Shown here: positions 24,851 through 33,191 of the stretch, one piece after another
How the letters are laid out: every line of letters starts with the position of its first letter
Position numbering within the stretch: the first letter of the stretch is position 1
DNA from: Luteolibacter sp. LG18
GTDB taxonomy: Bacteria; Verrucomicrobiota; Verrucomicrobiia; Verrucomicrobiales; Akkermansiaceae
Reading direction: 5' to 3'
NCBI RefSeq assembly: GCF_036322585.1
Contig: NZ_AP024600.1
Span: 3,348,001-3,412,000, forward strand
Length of the DNA: 64,000 nucleotides
Position numbers and translations under genes: made by a program
Notes under the pieces: model-generated
Database searches by the model: none
What the model saw: the letters and a program-made list of their open reading frames with translations, nothing else
What the model was told of the DNA's origin: nothing

Positions 24851-26757
24851 CTATTGTCGGCGGGGTCGAAGCGCAGGAGCCGGGCACTGTTGAAGATCAC
24901 GAGGAACGCGGAGAATTCATGCAGGCAGGCCGCGGCGATCGGGCTGACCAGGCCGAGCGAGGACACGACGATCATCACCACGATCAGCACGAATCCCCAC
25001 AGCAGGTTCTGGTTGATGATGCGCAGCGTGCGGTCGGAGAGCTGGATGAATCCGGCGAGGTGGCGGAGGTCGTTTCCCATCAGGGCGATGTCGGAGGTCT
25101 TGATGGCCACGTCGCTGCCGAGCGCGCCCATGGCGATGCCGAGGTCACCGGCGGCCAAGGCGGGGGCGTCGTTGACGCCATCCCCCACCACCATGACCTT
25201 CCGGCCCGCGGCCTTCAGGGCGCGGACTTCCTCCATCTTTTCCGCGGGCAGGCAGGAGGCGCGGTAGTGGTCCACGCCGGCCTGGCTGGAAATGGCGGCC
25301 GCCACGGCGGGGTGGTCGCCGGTGAGCATGACCAGCCGCTCGATCCCGAGATCGCGGAGCGCGGCGACGGTCTCCGGGGACTCGGGTCGCAGGGTGTCCG
25401 CGAGCAGCAGGCATCCGGCGTGGCGACCGTCGCGGGCGACATGCAGGGAGGAGGCGGAGGTTTCCGGGGCGAAGCCCGCGGGAATGGTCACGCCCTGCGA
25501 TTCCAGCCAGCCGCGGCGGCCGGCGAGGATGCCGCCGCCGCCCACGCCGAGGCCGGGAAACTCGGTCACCTCGATGCCGCGGTCCCATGGGAGGCCGCGG
25601 CGATCCGCTTCCGCCAGGATGGCGCGGGCCACCGGATGGGTGGAACCGGTTTCCAGGGCGGCGGCCAGCGCGAGCAAGTCGTCTCCGGTGAAGCCCTCCG
25701 CCGGGTGCGTGCCGGTGACCTGGAGGCGGCCGGTGGTGAGCGTGCCGGTCTTGTCGAAGACCACGGTGTCGATCTCCCGCGCGACCTCGAAAAAGCGCGA
25801 GCTTTTCACGAGGATGCCCATGCGTGCCGCCACCGCCAGCGCCGCCACCATGGCGGAGGGGCTGGCCAGCACGAAGGCGCAGGGCATGGCCACGATGATG
25901 ACCGAAATGGACCGCTGCACGTCCCGGGTGAAAAACAGGACGAAGCCCGCGATGATGAGCACCAGCGGCATGTAGTAGCGGGTGTACTGGTCGATCAGGC
26001 GCATGACCGGCGCGCGGGAGGATTTCGCCTCCTCGATGATCGAGGTCACGCGGCCGAGCACGGTATCGTGGCCGGTGGTGGTCACGCGGGCCTCGATCGC
26101 GCCGGTGAGATTGGTGGTGCCCGCGTAGATGCGGGTGCCGGGGGCGGCGTCGACGGGCAGGGACTCGCCGGTGATCGAGGCCTGGTCGAGCGTGGTGGTG
26201 CCGAGGAGGATCTCGGCATCCGCGGGCACGGTGTCGCCGGGTCGCAGGCGGATGGTATCGCCCGCCTGGAGCAGCGCGGCATCGATGGCTTCCTCGGTGC
26301 CGGAGGCGAGCATCCGCCGGGCCTGGGTGCGGGTGATCCGGGTGAGGGCCTGGATGGCTTCCTCCACGCCGAGGGTGGCCCGTTCCTCGAGGATCTGGCC
26401 GATGATGAGGATGGCGGCGACGAGGGTGCCGGTGGCGTATTGGGCGGTGGCGAAGCAGGCGAGGATGGCCAGCGCCACGAACTGGTCCATGTAGTACTTC
26501 GTGGCTTCGAAGCCATCGGCCTTCAGTGAGGTGAGGCTGTCGATGAGCACCGGGACGGCGGCGAGCGCCAGTCCGGCCATCGCCCACAGCTGGTGGAGAT
26601 CGGCCTGCCCCGGTTGCAGCCATCCGGCGAGGCGGGACAATCCCAGCAGCGCCAGCCCGAGCGCGACGAGGATGGCGCGGACATGGATGGCCCCGGGCTG
26701 GAGCGCGGGGAGCGGGGCGGGGGAATCGGGAGCGGCGGAGGTGGCGGTGCCGTTCAT
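24847..26757 (-). CDS. P1B-type heavy-metal ATPase with MPC motif
   Basis: A 636-residue metal-pumping P-type ATPase. Motifs in order: ITGES (about 195-199, actuator), DKTGTLT with the phosphorylated Asp335, STHP (about 372-375, the P1B His-Pro) and GDGVNDAPAL (hinge). The membrane metal-site motif, usually CPC, SPC or TPC, reads AMPCAFVLASPSA here, so the first ligand is Met291. There is no N-terminal HMA or His-rich metal-binding domain, and the protein is short for the family. About eight hydrophobic segments are visible. It is last in a tight minus-strand block after three SPFH genes (6-bp gap). The metal cannot be predicted with confidence; copper, silver or divalent ions are possible. 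Confidence 0.85.
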   Translation of the reverse strand: MNGTATSAAPDSPAPLPALQPGAIHVRAILVALGLALLGLSRLAGWLQPGQADLHQLWAMAGLALAAVPVLIDSLTSLKADGFEATKYYMDQFVALAILACFATAQYATGTLVAAILIIGQILEERATLGVEEAIQALTRITRTQARRMLASGTEEAIDAALLQAGDTIRLRPGDTVPADAEILLGTTTLDQASITGESLPVDAAPGTRIYAGTTNLTGAIEARVTTTGHDTVLGRVTSIIEEAKSSRAPVMRLIDQYTRYYMPLVLIIAGFVLFFTRDVQRSISVIIVAMPCAFVLASPSAMVAALAVAARMGILVKSSRFFEVAREIDTVVFDKTGTLTTGRLQVTGTHPAEGFTGDDLLALAAALETGSTHPVARAILAEADRRGLPWDRGIEVTEFPGLGVGGGGILAGRRGWLESQGVTIPAGFAPETSASSLHVARDGRHAGCLLLADTLRPESPETVAALRDLGIERLVMLTGDHPAVAAAISSQAGVDHYRASCLPAEKMEEVRALKAAGRKVMVVGDGVNDAPALAAGDLGIAMGALGSDVAIKTSDIALMGNDLRHLAGFIQLSDRTLRIINQNLLWGFVLIVVMIVVSSLGLVSPIAAACLHEFSAFLVIFNSARLLRFDPADNS

Positions 26758-26763
26758 GGGATC

Positions 26764-27879
26764 TCAGGGGTTCGCGGGGAGATACAGGTCGATGGTGCCG
26801 CGGTCGTCCGGCAGCACGGTGGAGGTCTTGATCTGGGAGAACACCGCCTCGGTGGTCTCGGCCCTGAGGCGGGTTTCGAGCACCTCCGGGGACTCGCGGT
26901 GGCGCTGTTCCAGGGCGGTGAAGGAACCGGCTTCCGCCGCGGCGCGGGTCACCAGGCGGCGGGCTTCCGCGTCCGCCTCGCTGCGGATGCGGTAGGCATC
27001 CGAACGGGCCAGCGGGAGGACGCGGGCGCGGTAGGTGCGGGCGTTTTCCAGCAGCGTGCTGGACTCCACGCGGGCGCTGGTCACCTCGGCGAAGGCGGCC
27101 ACCGTGGCCTCCGGTGGTGTGAGCGTGTTCACCTCGAAGGCCACCAGCGTCACGCCGAGGCGCAGCCGGTCGAAGGAGCGCTGGGCCAGCGCCAGCACCT
27201 GGGAACGGAACTGCTCCAGTCCGTTGCCGAGCGCGTCATCCACGTTCATTCCCGCCAGCGTGCGGGTGGCGGCATCGAAGATCAGGGACTCGACCAGCTT
27301 GCCCATCTCCGCTTCCGGTGCGGCGCTCACCCAGGCGATGGGATCGGAAATGCGGTAGCGGGCGATCAGGCGGGCCTGCACCAGGTTCACGTCCCCGGTG
27401 ACGGTGTAGCCGTGGTGGTAGGGATGCAGGCCGGGGCCGGGCGGCTTCGGGAAATCCGCGGCGGCGGCCTGGTCCGCGGACATGGCGGCACCTACGGCGT
27501 TTCCAGTAATCACCGGTCCGCCCGCGTTGCCGGTCTCGGCCGATGGCCCGACGACGACGCCGCCCGAGAGCACGGCGCGGTCCTCGTCCGGTGCCCAGGC
27601 GCGCAGGAAAAGCTCGTGCTGGGTGCGGGAAGACACGCGCACCACCCGGTCGATCGGCTCGGGCAGGGCGAACAGCAGGCCGGGCGGATGGACCTCCGGC
27701 TGGAGCCTGCCCAGCCGGTAGATCAGCGCGTCCTCGTTCGGCGCCACGCGGGTGATGCCGGAGCAGAGGTAGAACACGGCGAGGCCGCCGAGCAGCCAGC
27801 GCAGCACGCGGATGGTGGAGGCGAAGGCATTGAAAAGCGCCTGCCCTCCATCGGCCCGGGAACGTTGGCGGCGGTTCAT
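26764..27879 (-). CDS. SPFH-domain protein, HflK-like
   Basis: A 371-residue protein. An N-terminal cytoplasmic tail and one membrane helix (about residues 26-44, LLGGLAVFYLCSGI) precede an SPFH/prohibitin-like domain starting at VAPNEDALIYRLGRL. This is followed by a long coiled-coil part rich in Ala, Arg and Glu (about 260-345). HflK and HflC form large cages around membrane proteases such as FtsH. The residues of about 105-150 (Gly/Ala-rich) form an insert in the domain. The ATG overlaps the upstream HflC-like stop by 4 bp (ATGA), showing translational coupling. It may build a membrane cage with its two neighbours. Confidence 0.78.
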   Translation of the reverse strand: MNRRQRSRADGGQALFNAFASTIRVLRWLLGGLAVFYLCSGITRVAPNEDALIYRLGRLQPEVHPPGLLFALPEPIDRVVRVSSRTQHELFLRAWAPDEDRAVLSGGVVVGPSAETGNAGGPVITGNAVGAAMSADQAAAADFPKPPGPGLHPYHHGYTVTGDVNLVQARLIARYRISDPIAWVSAAPEAEMGKLVESLIFDAATRTLAGMNVDDALGNGLEQFRSQVLALAQRSFDRLRLGVTLVAFEVNTLTPPEATVAAFAEVTSARVESSTLLENARTYRARVLPLARSDAYRIRSEADAEARRLVTRAAAEAGSFTALEQRHRESPEVLETRLRAETTEAVFSQIKTSTVLPDDRGTIDLYLPANP

Positions 27880-28796
27880 GGCTTTCCGGTGATGAGGGCC
27901 GGGCGTTCCACCGCGGGGGCCCGCAGTTGGGTGAAGGGGGAGGTGTCCGTGTCGAGGATCAGCGTGGTGTTCGCCTTCGTGACCTTGCGGAGCGATTCCA
28001 GCTCGCGGGTGAACTGGTAGAAGCGCGGATCGCGGGCGTGGGCCTCGGCATAGATGCGCGCGGTTTCCGCCTCCGCCTGGCCGCGGGTCTCCTCGGCGTG
28101 GCGGCTTGCCTCCGCCAGCAGGGTGGTGCGCTCGGCATCGGTGCGGGCGCGCAGTTCCTCGGCTTCCTGGCGGCCCTCGGCCCGGTACTTCGCGGCGTAT
28201 TGCCCGCGCTCGGCCCGCATGCGGTCGAAGACATAGGTGGTGTTCGCCTCCGGCAGGGCGATGCGGAGGAAGCCGGTCCGCTCGATGACGATGCCGAAGG
28301 TTTCCCGTGCCTGCGGTTGGATCGCGGCGGCGAGGCGTTCCTCGATCTCCGCGAGTTTCAGCTGCGCCGGATCACTGGAGACGAGCTGCTGGAAATCGTA
28401 GCCGCCCAGCAGCGCGTTGCGCGCGGAGGTGGCCAGCGAATCGAGCTTCGAGGGAGCGGCCTCCGGCGTGCCGAGCGCCTGGATGAACTTCAGCGGGTCC
28501 TCGATCCGCCACGCGATGAACAGCGGCAGGATCACGTTGCGCTTGTCCCGGGTGAGGGCTTCGGAAACACGGGTGTCATAGAAGCGCAGCCGGCGGTCGA
28601 AGCGCGTGACGGTATCGACCGGCCAGGGATACTTCGGGAACATGCCCGCCTCGGTCACGGTGCGGACCGGCGAGCCGAAGCGGGTCAGCACCGCGCACTC
28701 GTCGGACGAGACCGTGAAGCTGCACATCGCGAATCCGAGGAACGAGATCACCATCAGGGCGATCAGGACGCGGACGAAGGTTTGGAACGTGGACAT
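27876..28796 (-). CDS. SPFH-domain protein, HflC-like
   Basis: A 306-residue protein. An N-terminal membrane helix (VLIALMVISFLGFAMCSF) is followed directly by an SPFH domain (VSSDECAVLTRFGSPVRTV ... YPWPVDTVTRFDRRLRFYD), then a long Ala/Glu/Arg coiled coil (about 205-255) with the HflC-like segment RAERGQYAAKYRAEGRQEAE, and finally YQFTRELESLRKVTKANTTL, the usual end of HflC. It is the best conserved of the three SPFH proteins here. It is coupled to the HflK-like gene by a 4-bp overlap and follows the larger SPFH gene by 14 bp. Confidence 0.82.
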   Translation of the reverse strand: MSTFQTFVRVLIALMVISFLGFAMCSFTVSSDECAVLTRFGSPVRTVTEAGMFPKYPWPVDTVTRFDRRLRFYDTRVSEALTRDKRNVILPLFIAWRIEDPLKFIQALGTPEAAPSKLDSLATSARNALLGGYDFQQLVSSDPAQLKLAEIEERLAAAIQPQARETFGIVIERTGFLRIALPEANTTYVFDRMRAERGQYAAKYRAEGRQEAEELRARTDAERTTLLAEASRHAEETRGQAEAETARIYAEAHARDPRFYQFTRELESLRKVTKANTTLILDTDTSPFTQLRAPAVERPALITGKP

Positions 28797-28810
28797 GGGT
28801 GGTGGGCGGT

Positions 28811-30547
28811 TCAATTCCGGGCGGGTAGGACCGTGGTGCGGATCACCGGGTTCGGCGGGCGGACCACGGGGGCGGGCAGGCCGTTCGCGGCGGGCAGGGC
28901 GGCGGGGTTTCCCAACAGGAAGGTGCTGTGCCGGTGGGCACCGGCGGGAAGGATGTAGAGCTGGCGGGTTTCGGCGAGGGCGCCCTCCAGCGTGTCCAGC
29001 CGCAGGCGGGTGGTGAACACGGCGGGATGGAGGGCCCAGGTTTCGAGCGGCGCGAGGAACCGCGCGGCCTCTCCGGTGGCGCGCTGTTGTCGCTCGGTGG
29101 CGGCGGCGTCCGCCCCCACGGTGGCCTGCACCGCGGCGATCCGCGCGTCCGCCAGACTGGCCACGGAGGCGGTGCGGGCCTGGTCGATCAGCGAAAGGCG
29201 CTGCTCTTCCGCGCTGACCACGTCCTGGAATGCCGGGGCCACCTCCACCGGCGGGTGCACGTCCTTCAGGCCGACGAAGACGATCTCGATGCCCAGGTCG
29301 AGGCGGTCGCACGATTGCTGGAGCCGTGCCTTCAAGCGGTCCGCGACCTCGTCCCGGTCCGTGATCATGAGCTGGAAGGAATCGTGGCTGCCGGTGATGG
29401 CGAGCAGCTCGTGGTAGCCGAGCGAGGCGAGGCATTCGCGCGCGCCGGTGCCGTGGCGCAGCCAGGCCACGGCATCGCGGATGCGGTAGTGGACCGGCAC
29501 GTTCACGGTGAGGAGTTCCTCGCCGCCGCCGACCAGCAGGTTCTGCTCGCCATCGAAGTGCTTCTCCGCCCACAGCACCGGGCGGGAGAGGTCGCGCTCG
29601 AAGCCCAGCGCGAGTTCCTCCACCCGGCCGGTGTTGACCAGCCGCACCTCGCTCCACGGCCACGGCGGATGGAACGCCAGGCCGGGAGCGAGCGCCCGCT
29701 CCCGGAACACGCCGCGGTCCACCCGCACCCCATGGCTGTCCACGGGGATGCGGGTGAGTCCCGTGGACAGCCAGAGGCCGAGCAGCACGAGGAGCGCGAG
29801 CGGCGCGGCCATTCTTTTCCCCAACAAAGCGAGCCAGGACTCCTCGATCCTCACGCCGAAGATCTTCTCCATGGTGGCGGCCAGCGATTGCAGCGGCCCG
29901 GAGTGGCCGAACACCGCGGGCAGCAGCACGCCGTGGCCGAAGGGGTGGTCCGCCCGCAGCCGCCGCGGCAGGTACATCCGCGCCACCGCGCGGACCACGG
30001 CCTCCGCCACCAGCGCGGCGGTGGCCAGCGCGAACGCCACCTCCACCTGGCGGACCCACACCTTCTGGAAAAACACCAGCGCCACCAGCGTGGCCACCGT
30101 CACCGCCAGGGCCGCGGCCACCAGCCGGGCGAGCGGCACCAGGGTGTCCAGCACCGGCCCGGGAACCTCTTTCCTACGATGGCTGCCGTAGGTGGCGAGG
30201 AAATGGACGACGAAGGTCACGATCGAAAGCACCACCGCGATCTGCCGCGCGCGGTCGTCCGTGAGATCCGCCGTGACCCCCTGGCCGGGCAGGTAGAAGC
30301 GCCCCGGCACCGCGATCACCGCGATCCCGCCCGCCGTCAGCAGCAGGCCCCGCAGCCACCCCGGAAGCCGCGGGAACAGGGATGCCACCGCGACCAGTCC
30401 CGCCCAGCCGAGCAGCATCGCGAGCGGGCGGAAGAACACCAGGCCGGCGGTCCGCGCCAGGTGGCAGCCCGCCGCCGCGCAGGTCACGAAGACGACCGCG
30501 CAGACGACGGGGAATGCCCCCGGAGCCTTGCTTTCCTTCTGGTCCAT
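28811..30547 (-). CDS. large multi-pass SPFH-domain protein
   Basis: A 578-residue protein. The N-terminal part (residues 10-270) holds about seven hydrophobic helices. The last (APLALLVLLGLWLSTGL, about 250-267) leads into an SPFH domain (VDSHGVRVDRGVFRERALAP ... FHPPWPWSEVRLVNTGRVEE) and a C-terminal coiled coil. HflK-like proteins with a polytopic N-terminus are uncommon. The gene starts 10 bp after the dioxygenase/Ig gene and precedes the HflC-like gene by 14 bp, so the three SPFH proteins probably co-assemble. The start at MDQKESK is the only good one. Confidence 0.72.
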   Translation of the reverse strand: MDQKESKAPGAFPVVCAVVFVTCAAAGCHLARTAGLVFFRPLAMLLGWAGLVAVASLFPRLPGWLRGLLLTAGGIAVIAVPGRFYLPGQGVTADLTDDRARQIAVVLSIVTFVVHFLATYGSHRRKEVPGPVLDTLVPLARLVAAALAVTVATLVALVFFQKVWVRQVEVAFALATAALVAEAVVRAVARMYLPRRLRADHPFGHGVLLPAVFGHSGPLQSLAATMEKIFGVRIEESWLALLGKRMAAPLALLVLLGLWLSTGLTRIPVDSHGVRVDRGVFRERALAPGLAFHPPWPWSEVRLVNTGRVEELALGFERDLSRPVLWAEKHFDGEQNLLVGGGEELLTVNVPVHYRIRDAVAWLRHGTGARECLASLGYHELLAITGSHDSFQLMITDRDEVADRLKARLQQSCDRLDLGIEIVFVGLKDVHPPVEVAPAFQDVVSAEEQRLSLIDQARTASVASLADARIAAVQATVGADAAATERQQRATGEAARFLAPLETWALHPAVFTTRLRLDTLEGALAETRQLYILPAGAHRHSTFLLGNPAALPAANGLPAPVVRPPNPVIRTTVLPARN

Positions 30548-30557
30548 GGCCGCGGGG

Positions 30558-32198
30558 TCAATTGGTGGGAGGCGTCACCCGCAGGCGGGCGAAGAGCTTC
30601 GTCTGGGTGGTGGGGATCCTCACGGTGACGTAGCTGAGGCCCGCCGTCTCGGTGTCCTGGGTGGTGATCGTGACCCCGTTCGTGCCCGCCACCGCGGTGG
30701 TCCACGAGGCGGCGTCGCTGGACAGAGCGGTGTTGTACTCGACGGCCCAGGTGGCGGTCCCGGTGTCCTTCACGACGTAGAACGAATACACCAGCGCCGA
30801 GGAGCCGTTCACGGTGGTGAACTGCGAGGTGGGCTGGATGCCGGTGCCGGGCACCGAGGGATTCCCGCCCAGCAGGAACTCGAGCAGGTTCGGGATGCCG
30901 TCGTTGTCCGGATCGGCGGCGGCCGTGGACGAGGAGATCCCGTAGTAGGCGAGGAAGGTCTTGAACGGCTCGTTGACGGTGAGCGTGGCGGTGCCGCTGG
31001 TGTCGGTCCCGGCGGTGTTCGAGACGATGACGTAGAAGCTGCCGGCATCGCTCAGCTTCGCGGAGGCGATCGAGTAGGTGGCGGCGTTCGCGCCGGAGAT
31101 CGAGCTGCCGCCCTTGTACCACTGGTAGTTCAGCGAGGTGCCGGTGGCCACCACCTGGAAGGCCACCGCGGCTCCCACGTCCACCGTCTTCGAGGCCGGA
31201 TCGGTGGTGATGTCCGGGGCCGTCACCGGCGTGTTCACCGTGAGCGTGGCGGCATTGCTGGTGGCCGTGCCCGCGCCGTTCGTCACCTTGCAGGAATAGC
31301 TGCCCGCGTCCGAGGTGGTGGTGGAGGAGATCGTGTAGCTGGCGCTGGTGGCGCTGCTGATCGCGGTGGTGCCCTTGTACCACTGGTAGGTGAGCGGGGC
31401 GGTGCCGCTGGCGACGACGGTGAAGGTCGCGCTCTGGCCCGCGGTCACCGTGAGGCTGGACGGGCTGGTGGTGATGCCCGGCGCGGTGACCGTGTAGCTG
31501 ACCACCAGCTGGCGGTCCGAGACGATCTGGCCGCTGTAGGTGCTGCTGCCCCAGGTGATGGTGCCGGTCGTCGGCGTGTAGGTGCAGCGGGAGAGATTCG
31601 AGCCGAGGCCGGAGACCACGTTGTCCGAGGGCGTGGCCGCGGCCTCGTCCGCGGGCATGAGCTGGGTGGTCAGGTACTCGGTGCCGCCGATCCGCACCTT
31701 CAGGTGGTAGTGGCGGATGCGGCCGGTGTAGAGGCCCGGCTTGATGGTGAGGAACGACCAGGCCCCGGAGGAGTCCGTCGTGCACTTGCCATACCCCTGG
31801 AAGTTCTTGTCCCGGTTCGCGAAGTTGTTGGTGCCGCTGGACGATGACACGTACCAGTAGATGCCGTTGTTGTCCGCCACCCACAGCTCGACCACCGCTC
31901 CGGCGATCGTCGCGCCGGAGGTGTTCACCAGCGTCCCCGAAACCTTCGTCACCGTGCCGGTGGCCTGGGTGCTGGAGGAGTAGATGTGGATCATGTCATT
32001 GTCCGTCCCTTCCGTGGTGAAGAGGTGCGGGGCGTAGTTCGAGCTGCTGGAGCTCAGGATGGTGTTGGCCGAGCTCATCGTGTAGTACGGCCCCTCGGTG
32101 GTGCTGGGGGTCACGGTGAGCCCGAAGGCCGGCATCAGCGGGGCGGAGGCGACCAGCGCCAGTCCGATGGCTTTCCTGCGTTGGGTGGATGGATTCAT
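30558..32198 (-). CDS. secreted intradiol dioxygenase-like protein with two Ig-like domains
   Basis: A 546-residue protein. After the signal peptide (AIGLALVASAPLMPAFG) comes an intradiol ring-cleavage dioxygenase-like domain. It has TEGPYYTMSSANT, a VSGTLVNTSGATIAGAVVEL strand pair, and GLYTGRIRHYHLKVRIGG, which holds the Y-x-x-R-x-x-H-x-H iron-site pattern. Then come two Ig-like domains (YQWYKGTTAISS ... AGSYSCKVTN and YQWYKGGSSISG ... AGSFYVIVSN), a short EF-hand-like stretch (DPDNDGIPNLLEFLLGGNP) and a C-terminal domain. The family cleaves catechols using non-haem Fe(III). Extracellular forms fused to Ig domains are unusual. It may act on phenolics attached to polysaccharides; this is inference. 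It is first in the block with the SPFH genes. Confidence 0.72.
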   Translation of the reverse strand: MNPSTQRRKAIGLALVASAPLMPAFGLTVTPSTTEGPYYTMSSANTILSSSSSNYAPHLFTTEGTDNDMIHIYSSSTQATGTVTKVSGTLVNTSGATIAGAVVELWVADNNGIYWYVSSSSGTNNFANRDKNFQGYGKCTTDSSGAWSFLTIKPGLYTGRIRHYHLKVRIGGTEYLTTQLMPADEAAATPSDNVVSGLGSNLSRCTYTPTTGTITWGSSTYSGQIVSDRQLVVSYTVTAPGITTSPSSLTVTAGQSATFTVVASGTAPLTYQWYKGTTAISSATSASYTISSTTTSDAGSYSCKVTNGAGTATSNAATLTVNTPVTAPDITTDPASKTVDVGAAVAFQVVATGTSLNYQWYKGGSSISGANAATYSIASAKLSDAGSFYVIVSNTAGTDTSGTATLTVNEPFKTFLAYYGISSSTAAADPDNDGIPNLLEFLLGGNPSVPGTGIQPTSQFTTVNGSSALVYSFYVVKDTGTATWAVEYNTALSSDAASWTTAVAGTNGVTITTQDTETAGLSYVTVRIPTTQTKLFARLRVTPPTN

Positions 32199-32415
32199 GG
32201 CAATGTACGAGCGAATGATTGGAAAAAGGATTCCGCGTGGCCGGGGACTGCCGGGCCCGCATCCCCCGGCCAAACAGCCTCCTTTGATTCACCTCCCATC
32301 GTAGGAGGCGCAGGATTAAGTTCGGGTTAAGCGGCGGAGAATTCGGATTCCGACGCGGCCGGAATCTCCAACTTGTTGGCATACGCAGCAGGTAACTATC
32401 CCGCCGTTCCCTGTT

Positions 32416-32805
32416 CCGAAGTGGCACAACGGCCAGCAGCGTGGGGTGATCTTCGGAAAGATCCTCAGCGATGAGCAGCAGAAAGCGTTGGTATGGGACA
32501 TCGGGCGCGGCGTTCCCGGCACAGCGTTGCCGCGAGCGTGGCAGACGGACACCTGCATCGGCGGCTGGCACTACGATCGCAGTCTCTACGACCGCAATGG
32601 CTACAAGAGTGCGAAGGCGGTTGCCCACATGCTGGCGGACATTGTTAGCAAGAACGGCAATCTTTTCCTCAATGTTCCCGTGCGCGCCGATGGCTCGATC
32701 GACGAGAAGGAGGAGGGAGTGCTGGAAGGCATCGCCGCATGGATGGGGGTGAACCAGGAGGCCATTTTCGGCACTCGCCCGCGGGCGGTCTTCGGTGAAG
32801 GTCCC
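32416..32805 (+). pseudogene. GH29 alpha-L-fucosidase fragment
   Basis: About 130 residues match the second half of the GH29 catalytic domain: KWHNGQQRGVIFGKIL, WQTDTCIGGWHYD, YKSAKAVAHMLADIVSKNGN and GTRPRAVFGEGP. The N-terminal half with the nucleophile region is absent, and the reading passes into unrelated sequence after GEGP. No start codon fits. It is a relic of a lost fucosidase gene, which fits the glycan-degrading setting. Confidence 0.8.
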
Positions 32806-32865
32806 GCCAGTGATGGTGCGCCTGAGTTCCACCGCGCTGGCCTTCCTGCTCGGCGGCATCGACAT

Positions 32866-32980
32866 GCGCGACGGATGCCAGCGGCCGATCGAGAGGGCTG
32901 ACGATCTTCCGCTTCTTGTCGAGGTAGTGGGCTGCGGTGATGCGGATGTCGGCGTGGCGGAGGAGGCGGCTGGCCGCGGA
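32866..32980 (-). pseudogene. tyrosine recombinase (integrase) C-terminal fragment
   Basis: About 38 residues on the minus strand (AASRLLRHADIRITAAHYLD, then KKRKIV) match the end of a phage-type integrase: LRHADIR.T..HY, with the catalytic Tyr in AAHYLD. Nothing upstream matches the rest of the enzyme, so it is a relic. Adjacent bases to 33191 hold no complete gene. It suggests that an integrated element once occupied this place. Confidence 0.6.
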
Positions 32981-33191
32981 CCTGGTCCATGTCCCCGGCG
33001 TCGAGTGTTGTCCGATCGGCTTCATGTCTTCCTACGAGGCATCTACCACGGTAAACGGCAAGAGGGTGGTTTCGATCCATGGACCTCCACAGGGTTTCCG
33101 ATGCTGCATCATCGGATGGAACCCAACGATTCCGGTGAGGCGGTGGGATGGCGGTAACGCCGCCGTTCCCAAACCCATCCAAAACCCACCA

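Noticed and set aside
24919..26529. 536-residue plus-strand frame opposite the ATPase
   Set aside because: Antisense shadow; the minus strand carries all P-type ATPase motifs.
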